64,000 nt of DNA, taken from the NCBI RefSeq assembly GCF_029688625.1, contig NZ_JARULC010000002.1, positions 620,001 to 684,000 of the forward strand, in the 5' to 3' direction. Below the pieces are notes generated by a model that did not search any database, was not told the origin of the DNA, and saw only the letters and a list, made by a program, of their open reading frames with translations. This DNA is from Qipengyuania marincola. GTDB lineage: Bacteria; Pseudomonadota; Alphaproteobacteria; Sphingomonadales; Sphingomonadaceae. This document shows positions 43,859-53,727 of the stretch, one piece after another (position 1 is the stretch's first letter; every line of letters starts with the position of its first letter). Both the position numbers and the translations under genes were made by a program.

Positions 43859-44673
43859 GCTGCGTCTCCCGTGGCGGCTGCGCGCGTCGCTTCACGGCGG
43901 CGACGCTGGACGATGTTCAGGATCTCGACGCCGACCGAGAAGCCCATGGCGGCATAGATATAGCCTTTCGGCACATGGAAGCCGAAGCCGTCGGCGATCA
44001 GCACCAGTCCGATCATCACCAGGAAGGCGAGCGCCAGCATGACCAGTGTCGGGTTCTTCTCGATGAACTTGGCGAGCGGATCGGCCGCGACCATCATGAT
44101 GCCCACGGTGATGACCACCGCCGTGACCATGATCGGAATATCGTCCGTCATGCCGACCGCGGTGAGGATCGAATCGACCGAGAAGACGAGGTCGATGGCC
44201 ACGATCTGCGCGATGACCGCGCCGAAGGTCGCGGTCGCCGCGGCGGCCACGCCGGGGGTCTTGTCGAGCAGATCGCCCGAATCGTCCTCCGGCTCCATGG
44301 AATGGTGAATTTCCTTGGTGGCCTTCCAGAGAAGGAACAGGCCGCCGACCAGGAGGATGAGGTCACGGCCCGAGAATGCAGTCTCGAAGCTGGCCTTGTT
44401 GGTTCCCTCGACCGGCGGGCCAACGATGCCGAGATCGAAGATCGGGGTCTGCAGCGTCACCAGCCAGCCGATCAGCATCAACATGCCGATCCGCATGATC
44501 AGTGCCAGCGCGAGGCCGATGCGCCGCGCCTTTTGTTGCTGGTGCTCCGGCAGCTTGTTCGACAGAATCGCGATGAAGATGAGATTATCGACCCCCAGCA
44601 CCACTTCGAGCGCGATGAGAGTGAGCAGGGCCAGCCACGCGGCCGGATCGGTGAGCAGGGCCATGATGTCCAT
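43855..44673 (-). CDS. TerC-family integral membrane protein
   Basis: 272 residues from ATG 44673 (AAAGG 7 nt upstream). Seven membrane segments expected; signature motifs EVVLGVDNLIFIAILSNKLP and VAIDLVFSVDSILTAVGM with the paired Asp residues of the TerC fold. Relatives have been linked to tellurite resistance and to manganese efflux during protein secretion. The stop overlaps the DUF442 gene by 4 nt. The acidic loop DDSGDLLDKTPG is cytoplasmic or periplasmic by prediction. Confidence 0.92.
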   Translation of the reverse strand: MDIMALLTDPAAWLALLTLIALEVVLGVDNLIFIAILSNKLPEHQQQKARRIGLALALIMRIGMLMLIGWLVTLQTPIFDLGIVGPPVEGTNKASFETAFSGRDLILLVGGLFLLWKATKEIHHSMEPEDDSGDLLDKTPGVAAAATATFGAVIAQIVAIDLVFSVDSILTAVGMTDDIPIMVTAVVITVGIMMVAADPLAKFIEKNPTLVMLALAFLVMIGLVLIADGFGFHVPKGYIYAAMGFSVGVEILNIVQRRRREATRAAATGDAA

Positions 44674-44926
44674 GCGGCGGCCTTTGCCAAGCACCGCGAC
44701 CGCACGCAAGCGAAAGGACCCGTCTGGCTCCCTTGCGAAAATGTCACAATTTCAGGCCAGAAGGGCGAACAGAGCTAAATCATTCGCAAGAAGCGATGTT
44801 TGTCGCTATGGTCGAGGTAATTGCGGGTCGACGCGCGGGTGGCGCTCGGCGCGCCACCGGTGCGCACAGCAGTCCACGCGCCGGTGACTGAAGGAACACG
44901 GGCTGCACGAAGGTACTGTTCGGATT

Positions 44927-45679
44927 ATGGGTTACGACAAAGGGCGCCGTCGCGGTCGAGATAAGCGCGATGGTTTCGGGGAGGACAGTTTCGATCCGTT
45001 CGGCGGTCCGCCGGCAGATTTCGCTCCGCACGATTCGTTTCGCGACAATCGCGGTGGCGGTGATCGCTACGGCGGCGGAGGCGGCGGCGACCGCTTCGGT
45101 GGCGGCAATCGCGGCGGCGGTGGCGGCGGCTTCGGCGGCGGCAACCGTGGCGGCGGCGGTGGTGGCGGTGGCGGTTTCAACCGCATGCCCGCCCAGGTCG
45201 TCGGCACCGGCAAGGGCACGGTGAAGTTCTTCAACAGCCAGAAAGGCTTCGGCTTCATCCAGCAGGAAACCGGCGGTGAAGACGTTTTCGTCCACATCAG
45301 TGCTGTCGAGCGCGCAGGTCTCGAAGGCCTCGCCGAAGGGCAGGAGCTGGAATTCAACCTCGTCGATCGCGGCGGAAAGGTTTCGGCGCAGGACCTGCAG
45401 GTCGTCGGCGATGTGATCGAAGTCGAGCAGCGCAGCGCCGCTCCGCGCCGCGAGCTGACCGGCGAGAAGGCGACGGGAACGGTGAAGTTCTTCAATTCGA
45501 TGAAGGGCTTCGGCTTCCTTACCCGCGACGACGGCCAGCCGGATGCATTCGTGCACATCAGCGCAGTCGAGCGTTCGGGCCTGTCGGGTATCGACGAGGG
45601 CCAGCGCTACGAGTTCGACCTTGAGGTCGACCGACGCGGCAAATATTCGGCGGTCAATCTCGTTCCGGTCCAGGAGTGA
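44927..45679 (+). CDS. tandem cold-shock domain protein with Gly/Arg-rich N-terminus
   Basis: 250 residues. Residues 1-88 are low-complexity: Arg/Lys/Asp-rich, then Gly runs with GGGNRGGG and RGG repeats. Two cold-shock domains follow (about 93-158 and 181-248), each with the RNP1 GFGFI/GFGFL and RNP2 VFVHIS/AFVHIS motifs and the start GTVKFFN. The tail [15 protein letters not shown] is typical. The domains bind single-stranded RNA or DNA; the RGG part may add RNA binding or promote condensation. The leader is about 250 nt long with respect to terC. Function inferred. Confidence 0.9.
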   Translation: MGYDKGRRRGRDKRDGFGEDSFDPFGGPPADFAPHDSFRDNRGGGDRYGGGGGGDRFGGGNRGGGGGGFGGGNRGGGGGGGGGFNRMPAQVVGTGKGTVKFFNSQKGFGFIQQETGGEDVFVHISAVERAGLEGLAEGQELEFNLVDRGGKVSAQDLQVVGDVIEVEQRSAAPRRELTGEKATGTVKFFNSMKGFGFLTRDDGQPDAFVHISAVERSGLSGIDEGQRYEFDLEVDRRGKYSAVNLVPVQE

Positions 45680-45746
45680 GCCATGCCGACCGCGACCGGG
45701 TTTGACCCGGACCGCGCAAGGCAATAGATCGCTGGCAATCACGCAG

Positions 45747-45780
45747 ATGGCGGTTCCGCAAGGGCCGCCATTTGTCTTTC
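45747..45780 (+). terminator. probable terminator after the cold-shock gene
   Basis: A 7-bp stem ATGGCGG/CCGCCAT (45747-45753 with 45765-45771) and an inner CC/GG pair, followed by TTTGTCTTTC. It lies about 68 nt after the cold-shock stop and before the argD ribosome site. Confidence 0.6.
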
Positions 45781-45808
45781 AATTCACCTCACGCTTGCTG
45801 GAGGCCCC

Positions 45809-47002
45809 ATGTCGATTACCCCGTTGATGCCCGTCTATCCCCGTTGCGGCGTTCGCCCCGTGCGCGGCGAGCATTGCCACCTGATCGACGAAGACGGTAC
45901 GCGCTATCTCGATTTCGCCAGCGGGATCGCGGTGAACCTTCTCGGGCACAGCCACGAAGGCCTTATCGGCGCGATCCAGAGGCAGGCGGAAACGCTGATG
46001 CATGTCTCCAACCTCTACGGCAGCCCGCAGGGTGAGGCCTTGGCGCAACGGCTGGTCGACAAGACATTTGCCGACACGGTCTTCTTCACCAATTCCGGTG
46101 CCGAGGCAGTGGAATGTGCGATCAAGACGGCGCGCGCCTATCACCAGCACGAAGGGGGCGATCCGAACCGCACCGAGCTGATCACCTTCACCAACGCCTT
46201 TCACGGCCGGACGATGGCCACGATCAGCGCATCCAACCAGGAAAAGATGCACAAGGGTTTCTACCCGATGCTCGCTGGCTTCCAATATGCCGAATTCGAT
46301 AATCTCGACCACGCCAGATCGCTGATGAGCGACAAGACCGCCGGCTTCCTGGTCGAACCGATTCAGGGTGAAGGCGGCATCCGCCCGGGCTCGGAGGAGT
46401 TCATTCGTGGCCTGCGCCAACTGGCCGACGAAAACGATCTCATGCTGGTGTTCGATGAGGTCCAGTGTGGCGTAGCCCGTACCGGCAAGCTGTATGCCTA
46501 TGAGCATTACGGCATCGAACCCGACATCATGGCGACCGCCAAGGGCATCGGCGGAGGCTTCCCGCTCGGGGCCTGCCTTGCGACGGAAAAGGCTGCGCGT
46601 GGCATGGGCTTCGGCACCCACGGCTCTACCTACGGTGGAAACCCGCTGGCCATGGCGGCCGGAATGGCCGTGATGGACGCAGTTGCCAACGATGAATTCC
46701 TGGCGGAGGTTACCGAGAAAGGCGATCGCCTGCGGGCGCGGCTGGAACAGTTCATCGGCAATTATCCCGACCTGTTCGAGCTGGTGCGGGGCAAGGGCCT
46801 CATGCTTGGCATCAAGATGAAAGTCGAAAGTCGGCCTTTCTTCGTGCACCTGCGCGACAACCACCAGCTGCTGACGGTGGCCGCGGGTGACAAGACGCTG
46901 CGTGTTCTGCCGCCGCTTGTTGCTGGGGATGCGGAATTCGACGAATTTCTCGAAAAGCTCTCGGCCGGCGCTGCAAGCTTCGACGTCGCCGCTGCTGCCT
47001 GA
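45809..47002 (+). CDS. argD: acetylornithine aminotransferase
   Basis: 397 residues, PLP-dependent class III aminotransferase of arginine synthesis (N-acetylglutamate semialdehyde to N-acetylornithine). Motifs: [15 protein letters not shown] (cofactor phosphate), [23 protein letters not shown] (Asp binding pyridine N) and the PLP Lys in [13 protein letters not shown], then [15 protein letters not shown] is 4 nt before the ATG. The stop overlaps the argF start by one base. Confidence 0.95.
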   Translation: MSITPLMPVYPRCGVRPVRGEHCHLIDEDGTRYLDFASGIAVNLLGHSHEGLIGAIQRQAETLMHVSNLYGSPQGEALAQRLVDKTFADTVFFTNSGAEAVECAIKTARAYHQHEGGDPNRTELITFTNAFHGRTMATISASNQEKMHKGFYPMLAGFQYAEFDNLDHARSLMSDKTAGFLVEPIQGEGGIRPGSEEFIRGLRQLADENDLMLVFDEVQCGVARTGKLYAYEHYGIEPDIMATAKGIGGGFPLGACLATEKAARGMGFGTHGSTYGGNPLAMAAGMAVMDAVANDEFLAEVTEKGDRLRARLEQFIGNYPDLFELVRGKGLMLGIKMKVESRPFFVHLRDNHQLLTVAAGDKTLRVLPPLVAGDAEFDEFLEKLSAGAASFDVAAAA

Positions 47003-47964
47003 TGGCGGGAGGGGCCCATACGCCAGTCCTCGCTCCGACGGTGAGGCATTTTCTCGATCTGTCGGATGCGGGCGGGGATGCGCTGGCAGCCATGCTGGCC
47101 GATGCGCAGGACCGGAAGGCCGCTCGCCGCGCCTGGCCCAAGGGCAAGGCCGACGCAGACGCCCCGCTGGCCGGGCATGTCCTCGGCATGATCTTCGAGA
47201 AGAACTCGACTCGCACGCGGGTCAGTTTCGATGTCGGCATGCGGCAATTGGGCGGGACCACGCTGATCCTCGATTCGGGCACCAGCCAACTTGGCCGCGG
47301 CGAGAGCATCGCCGATACTGCCCGCGTTCTCAGCCGGATGGTCGATGCGATCATGATCCGCACCGATGATCATGCAAAGGCCGAGGAGCTGGCGCACAAT
47401 GCCAGCGTACCGGTAATCAACGGCCTGACCGACCGCTCCCACCCATGTCAGATCGTCGCCGACCTGTTGACGATGGTCGAGCATGGAAAGGCGCTCCCGG
47501 GGCTCGAACTCGCCTGGCTGGGTGACGGCAACAACGTCCTGCATTCGCTTCTTGAAGCGGCGGGTATCTTCAAGTTCAACGTGCGGGTCGGCACGCCTCA
47601 GGGCTATGGACCCGAGCCGGCTTTCGTCGCGATGGCACGCGAGGCTGGCTCGCGTGTCCTGCTCACGCAAGATGCGCATGAGGCTGCATCGGGTGCCGAC
47701 ATCGTCGTGACTGATACGTGGGTCTCGATGGGCCAGGAGCATGTGCACAACAAGCTCGCGGCCATGGCGCCGTTCCAGGTGGATGCCGACCTTATGGCGC
47801 AGGCGAAACCCGACGCGCGTTTCCTGCATTGCCTGCCCGCCCATGTCGGCGACGAGGTGAGCGAAGCGGTTTTCGAGAGCGAACAATCGCTCGTATTCGA
47901 CGAAGCCGAGAACCGGATCCATGCGCAGAAGTCGATCCTGCTTTGGTGTTTCGGCAAGCTCTGA
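47002..47964 (+). CDS. argF: ornithine carbamoyltransferase
   Basis: 320 residues. Carbamoyl-phosphate-binding STRTR (69-73), HPCQ and the ornithine loop with the catalytic HCLPAH (Cys of the HCLP motif). Converts ornithine and carbamoyl phosphate to citrulline. Overlaps argD by one base, giving an argDF operon with hslO likely following. Confidence 0.95.
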   Translation: MAGGAHTPVLAPTVRHFLDLSDAGGDALAAMLADAQDRKAARRAWPKGKADADAPLAGHVLGMIFEKNSTRTRVSFDVGMRQLGGTTLILDSGTSQLGRGESIADTARVLSRMVDAIMIRTDDHAKAEELAHNASVPVINGLTDRSHPCQIVADLLTMVEHGKALPGLELAWLGDGNNVLHSLLEAAGIFKFNVRVGTPQGYGPEPAFVAMAREAGSRVLLTQDAHEAASGADIVVTDTWVSMGQEHVHNKLAAMAPFQVDADLMAQAKPDARFLHCLPAHVGDEVSEAVFESEQSLVFDEAENRIHAQKSILLWCFGKL

Positions 47965-47995
47965 CTGCCCTGTAAATAACGTCGTCCGTCCCCAT

Positions 47996-48922
47996 ATGGG
48001 TCCGATGAACCAGACGAACCCCGTTCCCGAACACAATCCTCAGGAAGTCTACGCCGACAAGCTGCTCGGTTTCACCATCCCGTCACGCAATGCACGCGGA
48101 CGGATGGTCCGGCTGGACGAACCGCTGGATGCCATACTTGCTGCGCATGATTATCCCGCTCCGATCAGGCACCTGCTGGCCGAAGCGCTCGTTCTCACGA
48201 CGCTGATGGGTGGCCTGTTGAAAGGCGATGGTTCGCAAGTAACGATGCAGGCCCAGACCGAGGCTGGTGCCGTCAATCTGCTCGTCTGCGACTACAAGGA
48301 CGGTGATCTTCGTGGCTACGTCGATTTCGACCAAGGCAAGCTCGCGGAACTAGGGGCCAATCCCAGCCTTTTCGCGCTCTTCGGCAAGGGGTACCTCGCG
48401 ATCACCTTCGACGTGGCGGGCAAGCAGGGGCGGTATCAGGGCATCGTGCCGCTGGAGGGCGACAGCCTGTCACAAGCGTGCGAGAGCTATTTCTTTCAGT
48501 CCGAGCAAGTCCCGACACTGATCCGCTGCGCGGTGCGAAGCGATGGCCAGGGGTGCGTGGCGGCCGGCATGCTGGTCCAGCATCTTCCCGACGGCGAGGA
48601 AGGACGCGAGCGCCTGCACACGCGGCTCGATCATCCCGAGTGGGAGCATGTGGCGATAATGTCCGGATCGCTGCGTCACGAGGAACTGCTGGACCCGACG
48701 CTGTCGCTGGAGGCGATGGTCTGGCGGCTGTTTCACGAAGAAAGCGAAGTGCGCATCCAGCCGGGCGCTGACATCAGCCGCGGCTGCCGCTGCACGATCG
48801 GGCATTACGAACAGGTTCTGGCGCGGTTTCCGGAGGAAGATCGCCAGGACATGCGCAACAGCGAGGGGCTGATCCTGGTGGATTGTGCCTTTTGTTCCAA
48901 GCAGTTTGCCATCGCAGCCTGA
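47996..48922 (+). CDS. hslO: 33-kDa redox-regulated chaperonin Hsp33
   Basis: About 308 residues. N-terminal chaperone domain with GGLLKGDGSQVTMQAQ and the YxGIVPLEG segment, and a C-terminal zinc switch CRC ... CAFC (CxC and CxxC) that binds Zn when reduced and unfolds on oxidation to activate holdase function. ATG 47996 is used; ATG 48005 is possible. Located 31 nt downstream of argF, so co-transcription is likely. Confidence 0.93.
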   Translation: MGPMNQTNPVPEHNPQEVYADKLLGFTIPSRNARGRMVRLDEPLDAILAAHDYPAPIRHLLAEALVLTTLMGGLLKGDGSQVTMQAQTEAGAVNLLVCDYKDGDLRGYVDFDQGKLAELGANPSLFALFGKGYLAITFDVAGKQGRYQGIVPLEGDSLSQACESYFFQSEQVPTLIRCAVRSDGQGCVAAGMLVQHLPDGEEGRERLHTRLDHPEWEHVAIMSGSLRHEELLDPTLSLEAMVWRLFHEESEVRIQPGADISRGCRCTIGHYEQVLARFPEEDRQDMRNSEGLILVDCAFCSKQFAIAA

Positions 48923-49014
48923 CGCTTTGTCGATCCGGCAACTCCGTTCAAGGTTTTGGGTGTATCAGGAACGAATCACCGGCGTGACGGTATGTACCGG
49001 CGCGAAAGGACATT

Positions 49015-49413
49015 ATGCGTAATACGAATGCCTTGATCCTTGGCCTCGGAGCCACAGTCGCGATGGTCGCGGCGCCCGCGCTTGCACAGGGCGCTCTGGC
49101 CATGCTCGATACGCTCGACAAGGGTGGCTGGGAAGTTCGCTATCGTGACGGTTCGACCGCGCGCAAGGTCTGTGTCAGCACGGGTCGCGAACTGCTCCAG
49201 CTCCGTCATCGGCAGGGGACATGCAATCGCTTCGTCGTGGAAGACGGGGCCAACGAGGTCACGGTCCAGTACACGTGCCGCGGCAACGGCTATGGCCGTA
49301 CGAGCATTCGCAAGGAGCGCTCGAACCTCGTGCAGATTGACAGCCAAGGCATAGCGGACGGCAAGCCCTTCCAGTTCTCGGCCGAAGGCCGCCGCACGGG
49401 CGCGTGCAACTGA
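49015..49413 (+). CDS. small secreted protein (DUF3617-like)
   Basis: 132 residues. Signal peptide (residues 1-25, ending APALAQ), start supported by AAAGGA. The mature part has three Cys in positions (VCVST, GTCNRF, YTCRGNG) and a fourth at the C-terminus (GACN), plus the GGWEVRYRDGS opening, matching the DUF3617 type of small periplasmic protein. Function unknown. Lies alone between hslO and queC. Confidence 0.65.
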   Translation: MRNTNALILGLGATVAMVAAPALAQGALAMLDTLDKGGWEVRYRDGSTARKVCVSTGRELLQLRHRQGTCNRFVVEDGANEVTVQYTCRGNGYGRTSIRKERSNLVQIDSQGIADGKPFQFSAEGRRTGACN

Positions 49414-49453
49414 GGATTGCCGTGGCCTGGCAACAGGCCTAGCTGCATGGCGC

Positions 49454-50170
49454 ATGGCATCGCACGAGACTGACCTTCGCAAGCCGGCCGTGATCCTTTT
49501 ATCCGGCGGCCTCGATTCCATGGTGACCGCCGCTTTGGCGCGCGAGCGGGGCTTTCCCCTCCATGCCCTGACGATCGATTATGGCCAGCGCCATGTGAGG
49601 GAACTGCAATCCGCGCGAGCGATCGCCGAGAAGCTGGGGGTCGAGCGCCACATCGAGCTGCCGCTGGACCTGCGCCGTTTCGGTGGTTCCGCACTCACCG
49701 ATGACATCGCGGTCCCCAAGGAAGGGGTCGGGAACGACATTCCCGTCACCTATGTTCCGGCGCGCAATCTCGTGTTCCTGTCGCTGACCACGGCATTTGC
49801 CGAGGCATCCGGATCTCGCGACATTTTCATTGGCGTCAACGCGCTCGATTATTCAGGCTATCCAGACTGTCGCCCCGAATTCATCGCCAGTTTCGCCGAA
49901 ACGGCCCGCCTGGGGACGAAGCAGGGGGTCGAAGGCGCGCCTTTCGCGATCCATGCCCCGCTGCAGGAGATGTCGAAAGCCGACATCGCGCGCGAGTGCT
50001 TCCGGCTTGGGCTCGACCCGGCATGGAGTTGGTCATGCTATGATCCTATGCCCGATGGCAGGGCGTGCGGGACCTGCGATTCCTGTCGCCTGCGCCGAAA
50101 GGGCTTTGAGGAAGCTGGCCTTGTCGATACCACCGTCTATGCAGAGGAAATGCCTGGCGTGACGGAGTAA
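49454..50170 (+). CDS. queC: 7-cyano-7-deazaguanine synthase
   Basis: 238 residues. ATP-pyrophosphatase loop SGGLDS (17-22), IDYGQRHVREL, VPARNLVFLS and the C-terminal zinc-binding cluster CGTCDSCRLR. Converts 7-carboxy-7-deazaguanine to preQ0 for queuosine in tRNA. Start ATG 49454 without a strong ribosome site. The MFS gene follows 4 nt later. queD/queE are not seen here. Confidence 0.94.
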   Translation: MASHETDLRKPAVILLSGGLDSMVTAALARERGFPLHALTIDYGQRHVRELQSARAIAEKLGVERHIELPLDLRRFGGSALTDDIAVPKEGVGNDIPVTYVPARNLVFLSLTTAFAEASGSRDIFIGVNALDYSGYPDCRPEFIASFAETARLGTKQGVEGAPFAIHAPLQEMSKADIARECFRLGLDPAWSWSCYDPMPDGRACGTCDSCRLRRKGFEEAGLVDTTVYAEEMPGVTE

Positions 50171-50174
50171 GGAT

Positions 50175-51788
50175 TTGGCAGACAGACCAACGACTGAGGA
50201 CGTGCGCGCGGAGACCGAGGCAACCGACAAGGTACCAGCCTATAGCTGGTATGCCTTGAGCGTGCTGGTGCTGGTCTATGTTCTTAATTTCATCGACCGC
50301 CAGATTCTTTCGATCCTCGCGAACGACATCAAGGAAGACCTCGGAGTCGCCGACGATTATCTCGGCTTTCTCTATGGCACGGCGTTCGCGGTCTTCTACG
50401 CCCTGTTCGGGATTCCGCTCGGTAAGCTGGCCGATAGCTGGAAGCGCGTTCGGCTCATGGCAATCGGCTTGACCTTGTGGTCTGCGATGACGGCAGCTTC
50501 GGGATTTGCGAAGAATGCAACGATGCTGACGGTCGCACGCATCGGTGTCGGCGTGGGCGAGGCGACAGCCAGCCCTTCCGCATACTCGCTGATTTCGGAC
50601 TGGTTTCCGGCCCGGCTCCGCGCCACCGCGCTCGCGATCTATTCCTCGGGACTGTACATCGGCGGCGGCATTTCGATCTGGATCGGGGCGCTGGTGGTCG
50701 AAAACTGGAATGCGGCCTATCCCGATGGCGGACCGCTCGGCCTCGTGGGATGGCAGGCCGCATTTCTCAGTGTCGGGATCCCTGGGCTGTTGCTCGCGAT
50801 CTGGGTGCTGACCCTGCGCGAGCCTATTCGCGGCGCGATCGACGGCATGCCGACGCAGGAAAACCCTCGGCCGTTCAAGGGCTTTCTGGAAGAGCTGGTC
50901 GAGGTCATACCGCCGTTTACACTGATCGGCGCCGCACGTCGGGGGGCCGCAGGTATCCTGCTCAATCTCGGGGGCGCGCTTGTTTTCGCTCTTCTGGCTG
51001 TGTTCCTGTCGCGAATGACCTCGGGCGCGACGGCCTCCATCATTCCGGGCATTTCGGATCAGTGGCTGTTTCTTGGCGTGGGCTATTACGCTGTCTTCAG
51101 CTGGGCGACGGCCTTGCGCTCGCGCGATTATCCGACCTTTGCGCTAACGTGGGGATCTCCGGCATTTCTGACGGTCATCCTTGGCTACGGGACCGTCGCT
51201 TTCATGGCCTATGCCGCCTCCTATTGGGGGGCGCCTTACGCCGAACGCGGATTGGGCGCGGACAAGACCGATCTTGGCTGGTTCCTCGGGATGCCCGCTG
51301 CCCTGGCAGGGTTCCTAGGCGTGATCTTGGGCGGGCGGATGGCCGACAAGCTGCTCGAGCGGTTCGACAATGGCCGCGTCATGGTGATCCTGTTTGGTCT
51401 TGTCGCATCGGTGCCGCCGATAATTGTGGCCTACACGACGCCGAGTCTCGTCGTGTTCTATGTCGCGAGCTTCATCGCGCAAATGACATCCGCCTCTGCG
51501 CTCGGCGGGGCTGCAGCAAGCAGCCAGGCCCTGGTCCTGCCACGGATGCGGGGGATGGCGACCGCAATCTTCTTCCTTTCGACCACCCTCATCGGCCTCG
51601 GGATCGGGCCGTTCCTCGCGGGCTATGTGTCCGCGGTCAGCGAAGGAGGTCTCAGCACCGGCATGCTGGCTACGCTCGTTGCGGCGCCTTTCGGTCTGAT
51701 CCTGCTGGTCATCGCGCTGAAACTGGTTCCGGCCGCTTCCGCGAGCGTTGTTGAGCGCGCGAAAGCTGCCGGGGAAGCCATCGACTGA
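50175..51788 (+). CDS. spinster-type MFS transporter
   Basis: 537 residues with 12 membrane segments and the MFS motif GKLADSWKRVRL between helices 2 and 3; YVLNFIDRQILSILANDIKEDLG is the first helix signature common to the spinster/sphingolipid-type group. A central cytoplasmic loop with charged residues is present. The start is a TTG at 50175, close to AAGGA; ribosome spacing is short (1-2 nt), so the start is not certain. Export or import substrate unknown. Confidence 0.85.
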   Translation: MADRPTTEDVRAETEATDKVPAYSWYALSVLVLVYVLNFIDRQILSILANDIKEDLGVADDYLGFLYGTAFAVFYALFGIPLGKLADSWKRVRLMAIGLTLWSAMTAASGFAKNATMLTVARIGVGVGEATASPSAYSLISDWFPARLRATALAIYSSGLYIGGGISIWIGALVVENWNAAYPDGGPLGLVGWQAAFLSVGIPGLLLAIWVLTLREPIRGAIDGMPTQENPRPFKGFLEELVEVIPPFTLIGAARRGAAGILLNLGGALVFALLAVFLSRMTSGATASIIPGISDQWLFLGVGYYAVFSWATALRSRDYPTFALTWGSPAFLTVILGYGTVAFMAYAASYWGAPYAERGLGADKTDLGWFLGMPAALAGFLGVILGGRMADKLLERFDNGRVMVILFGLVASVPPIIVAYTTPSLVVFYVASFIAQMTSASALGGAAASSQALVLPRMRGMATAIFFLSTTLIGLGIGPFLAGYVSAVSEGGLSTGMLATLVAAPFGLILLVIALKLVPAASASVVERAKAAGEAID

Positions 51789-51795
51789 GGTACTG

Positions 51796-52326
51796 TCAGG
51801 CCGGCTGCAAAACTCCGCAGGCGACGCGCGAGCCGGCATCGCCGGCAGGATCGGTCACGTAATCGTCGGGGCCGGCATGAATGACGACGGCTGCCCCGTC
51901 CGCGTCGAAAATCTGTGACAGAACCGTATCTGCCGATCCGTCGAGATCGATTTGCGCGCTGGCCGTCCGGTTGGCGCCGACCACGAGATTGGGCAGGTCG
52001 CCGAGATGCTTGCCACCCGTCGACAGCGATCCGTGGGTGTTGTTTCCAGGATTGAGGTGACCGCCGGCACTGGCGAAGTCCGGTGCCCTGCACTCGCCGG
52101 TCGTATGAAGATGGAAGCCATGTTCGCCTGGCTGAAGCCCGACGGCCGCGACAGTGACGGTGACGGTATCGTTGTTCCGCAGCAGCTGGACCGTGCCTGC
52201 GGGTAGCCCCTGTGCGGTTCGAAGGGTCGCGCTTCCGACCCGCTCTTCGGGCAGGTCGTCAATCGTGGTGCAGGCACCCATCATGGTTGTGGCAGAAAGC
52301 AGGACAGCGGCAAGGCGGTAGGTCAT
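51796..52326 (-). CDS. sodC: Cu/Zn superoxide dismutase-family lipoprotein
   Basis: 176 residues with a lipoprotein signal (lipobox MMGAC, Cys at 19). The copper/zinc ligands are in HGFHLHTTGEC and GGHLNPGNNTHG and the later HAGPDDYVTDPAGDAGSRVACG, where the two Cys form the usual disulfide. It should dismutate superoxide in the periplasm or at the outer membrane. GGAG is 8 nt before the ATG. The frame is open further upstream but without homology. Confidence 0.9.
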   Translation of the reverse strand: MTYRLAAVLLSATTMMGACTTIDDLPEERVGSATLRTAQGLPAGTVQLLRNNDTVTVTVAAVGLQPGEHGFHLHTTGECRAPDFASAGGHLNPGNNTHGSLSTGGKHLGDLPNLVVGANRTASAQIDLDGSADTVLSQIFDADGAAVVIHAGPDDYVTDPAGDAGSRVACGVLQPA

Positions 52327-52363
52327 TGAAAGGCTCCATTGCAGAAGAAGTCGTCCACACAAC

Positions 52364-52391
52364 GAAAAAGGGGCCGGATTGCTCCGGCCCC
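52364..52391 (-). terminator. intrinsic terminator after ompA
   Basis: A perfect 9-bp stem GGGGCCGGA/TCCGGCCCC (52370-52378 with 52383-52391), 4-nt loop. On the minus strand it is followed by CTTTTTCGTT. It ends the ompA transcript 30 nt after the stop and lies before sodC. Confidence 0.85.
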
Positions 52392-52420
52392 TCGTTCTTC
52401 TTTCGCTATGGAAGCGTCGC

Positions 52421-53533
52421 TTACATGCCCGAACCCGGACCGTAAGTGATTTCCACACGACGGTTCTGCAGTTCGCGAACACCGTCGGCGGTCGGAACGC
52501 GCAGCTGCGATTCACCGAACGCTTCGCTGGTGATCCGGCCACCCGGGACACCGCGCGAGGTCAGGTAGTCGCGAACCGATGCGTTACGACGCTCGGCGAG
52601 GCCCATGTTGTAGGCGGTCGAACCCGAAGTGTCGGTGTGACCGGCCAGCATGACCGCTGCCGTGCCGCAGTTGGCATAAGCCGAAACCGCGTTGTCGAGG
52701 ATCGTCGCTGCTTCCGGAGTGATGTCCGATTCGTCCCAGTTGAAGAAGACGATGTACGGACCCTGCTCGCAAACCGGCGCAGGCGGCGGCGGAGGCGGCG
52801 GGGGCGGAGGCGGCGGCGGCGGCGGCGGCGGGGGCGGCGGAGGCGGCGGCGGAGCTGCACCGAAGTTGTAGGTCAGCGTGCCCAGCAGCGAGTGCGTCCG
52901 GACCGTTTCGTCCAGCGTATTGCCGTCGAGGTCGACCAGGTTCACGCCCGTCGCGTTGAAGAAGCGATAGCGAAGGCCGACATCCCAGTTGTCGCTCAGC
53001 GGAGCGCGCACACCGGCGAGCACCTGCCATGCAAGACCGCTGTCCGAATCGTCGAGCGCGCCGAAGTCCGAACCGGTCACATCGACGCTGGTCCGCGCGA
53101 CACCGGCACCACCGCCGACATAGCCCTGAAGGCCGTCATCGGGGCCAAAGTCGAGCAGGCCATTGACCATGAACGACAGGATGCTGGTCGATCCGCCGGT
53201 TTCGGTAACACCCGCCGGCAGAAGAACACCATTACCGATCCGCAGGCCAAGAGCACCCGCGGTGACAAAATCAATATCGGCTTCGCGATAGCTGACTTCA
53301 GCTTCGGCACGGAACGGGCCGAAGTCGTAGCCAACGAAACCGCCGAAGTCGTAACCGGGTTCGTGATCGACCGAGAAGATGTCTTCGTTCGTACCGTCGA
53401 AGCGATCGAAGTCGGCATCCTGCACGATCATCGCGCCACCTTCGAGGCCGACGTACCAGGCGTCGTCCCTCGAGAGGGCAGGCGATGCAAGGGCCGTAGA
53501 GGCCATCGCCATACCTATGACGAATTTCCGCAT
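52421..53533 (-). CDS. OmpA-family outer-membrane protein with polyproline linker
   Basis: 370 residues. Signal peptide (cleaved near ASPALS), an eight-strand beta-barrel-like region (residues 25-220, with YVGLEGGAMIV, GYVGGGAGVART, WDVGLRYRFFNATGV), a linker of 24 consecutive Pro, and an OmpA_C domain (about 255-365, with GHTDTSGS and NRRVEI). It is probably an abundant structural porin-like protein linking the outer membrane to peptidoglycan. AGGGG lies 9 nt upstream of the ATG, and a promoter candidate follows. Confidence 0.93.
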   Translation of the reverse strand: MRKFVIGMAMASTALASPALSRDDAWYVGLEGGAMIVQDADFDRFDGTNEDIFSVDHEPGYDFGGFVGYDFGPFRAEAEVSYREADIDFVTAGALGLRIGNGVLLPAGVTETGGSTSILSFMVNGLLDFGPDDGLQGYVGGGAGVARTSVDVTGSDFGALDDSDSGLAWQVLAGVRAPLSDNWDVGLRYRFFNATGVNLVDLDGNTLDETVRTHSLLGTLTYNFGAAPPPPPPPPPPPPPPPPPPPPPPPPAPVCEQGPYIVFFNWDESDITPEAATILDNAVSAYANCGTAAVMLAGHTDTSGSTAYNMGLAERRNASVRDYLTSRGVPGGRITSEAFGESQLRVPTADGVRELQNRRVEITYGPGSGM

Positions 53534-53576
53534 TATAGTTTCCCCTTTTTGCGAATAAGAGCCACCGAGTGGTGCA

Positions 53577-53605
53577 TGTCTAACTTTTCACCCGATAAGT
53601 GGCAA
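53577..53605 (-). promoter_or_regulatory. candidate promoter of ompA
   Basis: Reading on the minus strand: TTGCCA (53600-53605), 17 nt, TAGACA (53577-53582). The spacing fits a sigma-70-type site, and the ompA start is 44 nt downstream. Only one such candidate was checked; the consensus match is moderate. Confidence 0.4.
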
Positions 53606-53727
53606 GCGGGCAATGCCCGGGAACTGTTGCAATTTTGCCGCTCTGGAAAAGCGGCGACGTGGTGGTTGGAAGGTCATTCCCCCTGGGGCGCGCAACGTCC
53701 CGTCTCGCATCAAGTTCCCGGCAAGAT

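Noticed and set aside
45692..45712. Hairpin CCGGGT/ACCCGG right after the cold-shock gene
   Set aside because: Only 6 bp and no T-run; the stem at 45747 with TTTGTCTTTC fits termination better.
52574..53030. Overlapping proline/arginine-rich frames inside the ompA gene
   Set aside because: They are shadows of the polyproline-coding GC repeat in other frames, without homology or ribosome sites.
53637..53655. Hairpin GCCGCT/AGCGGC between ompA and the GTA cluster
   Set aside because: No T-run follows on either strand in the right direction, so it was not called a terminator.
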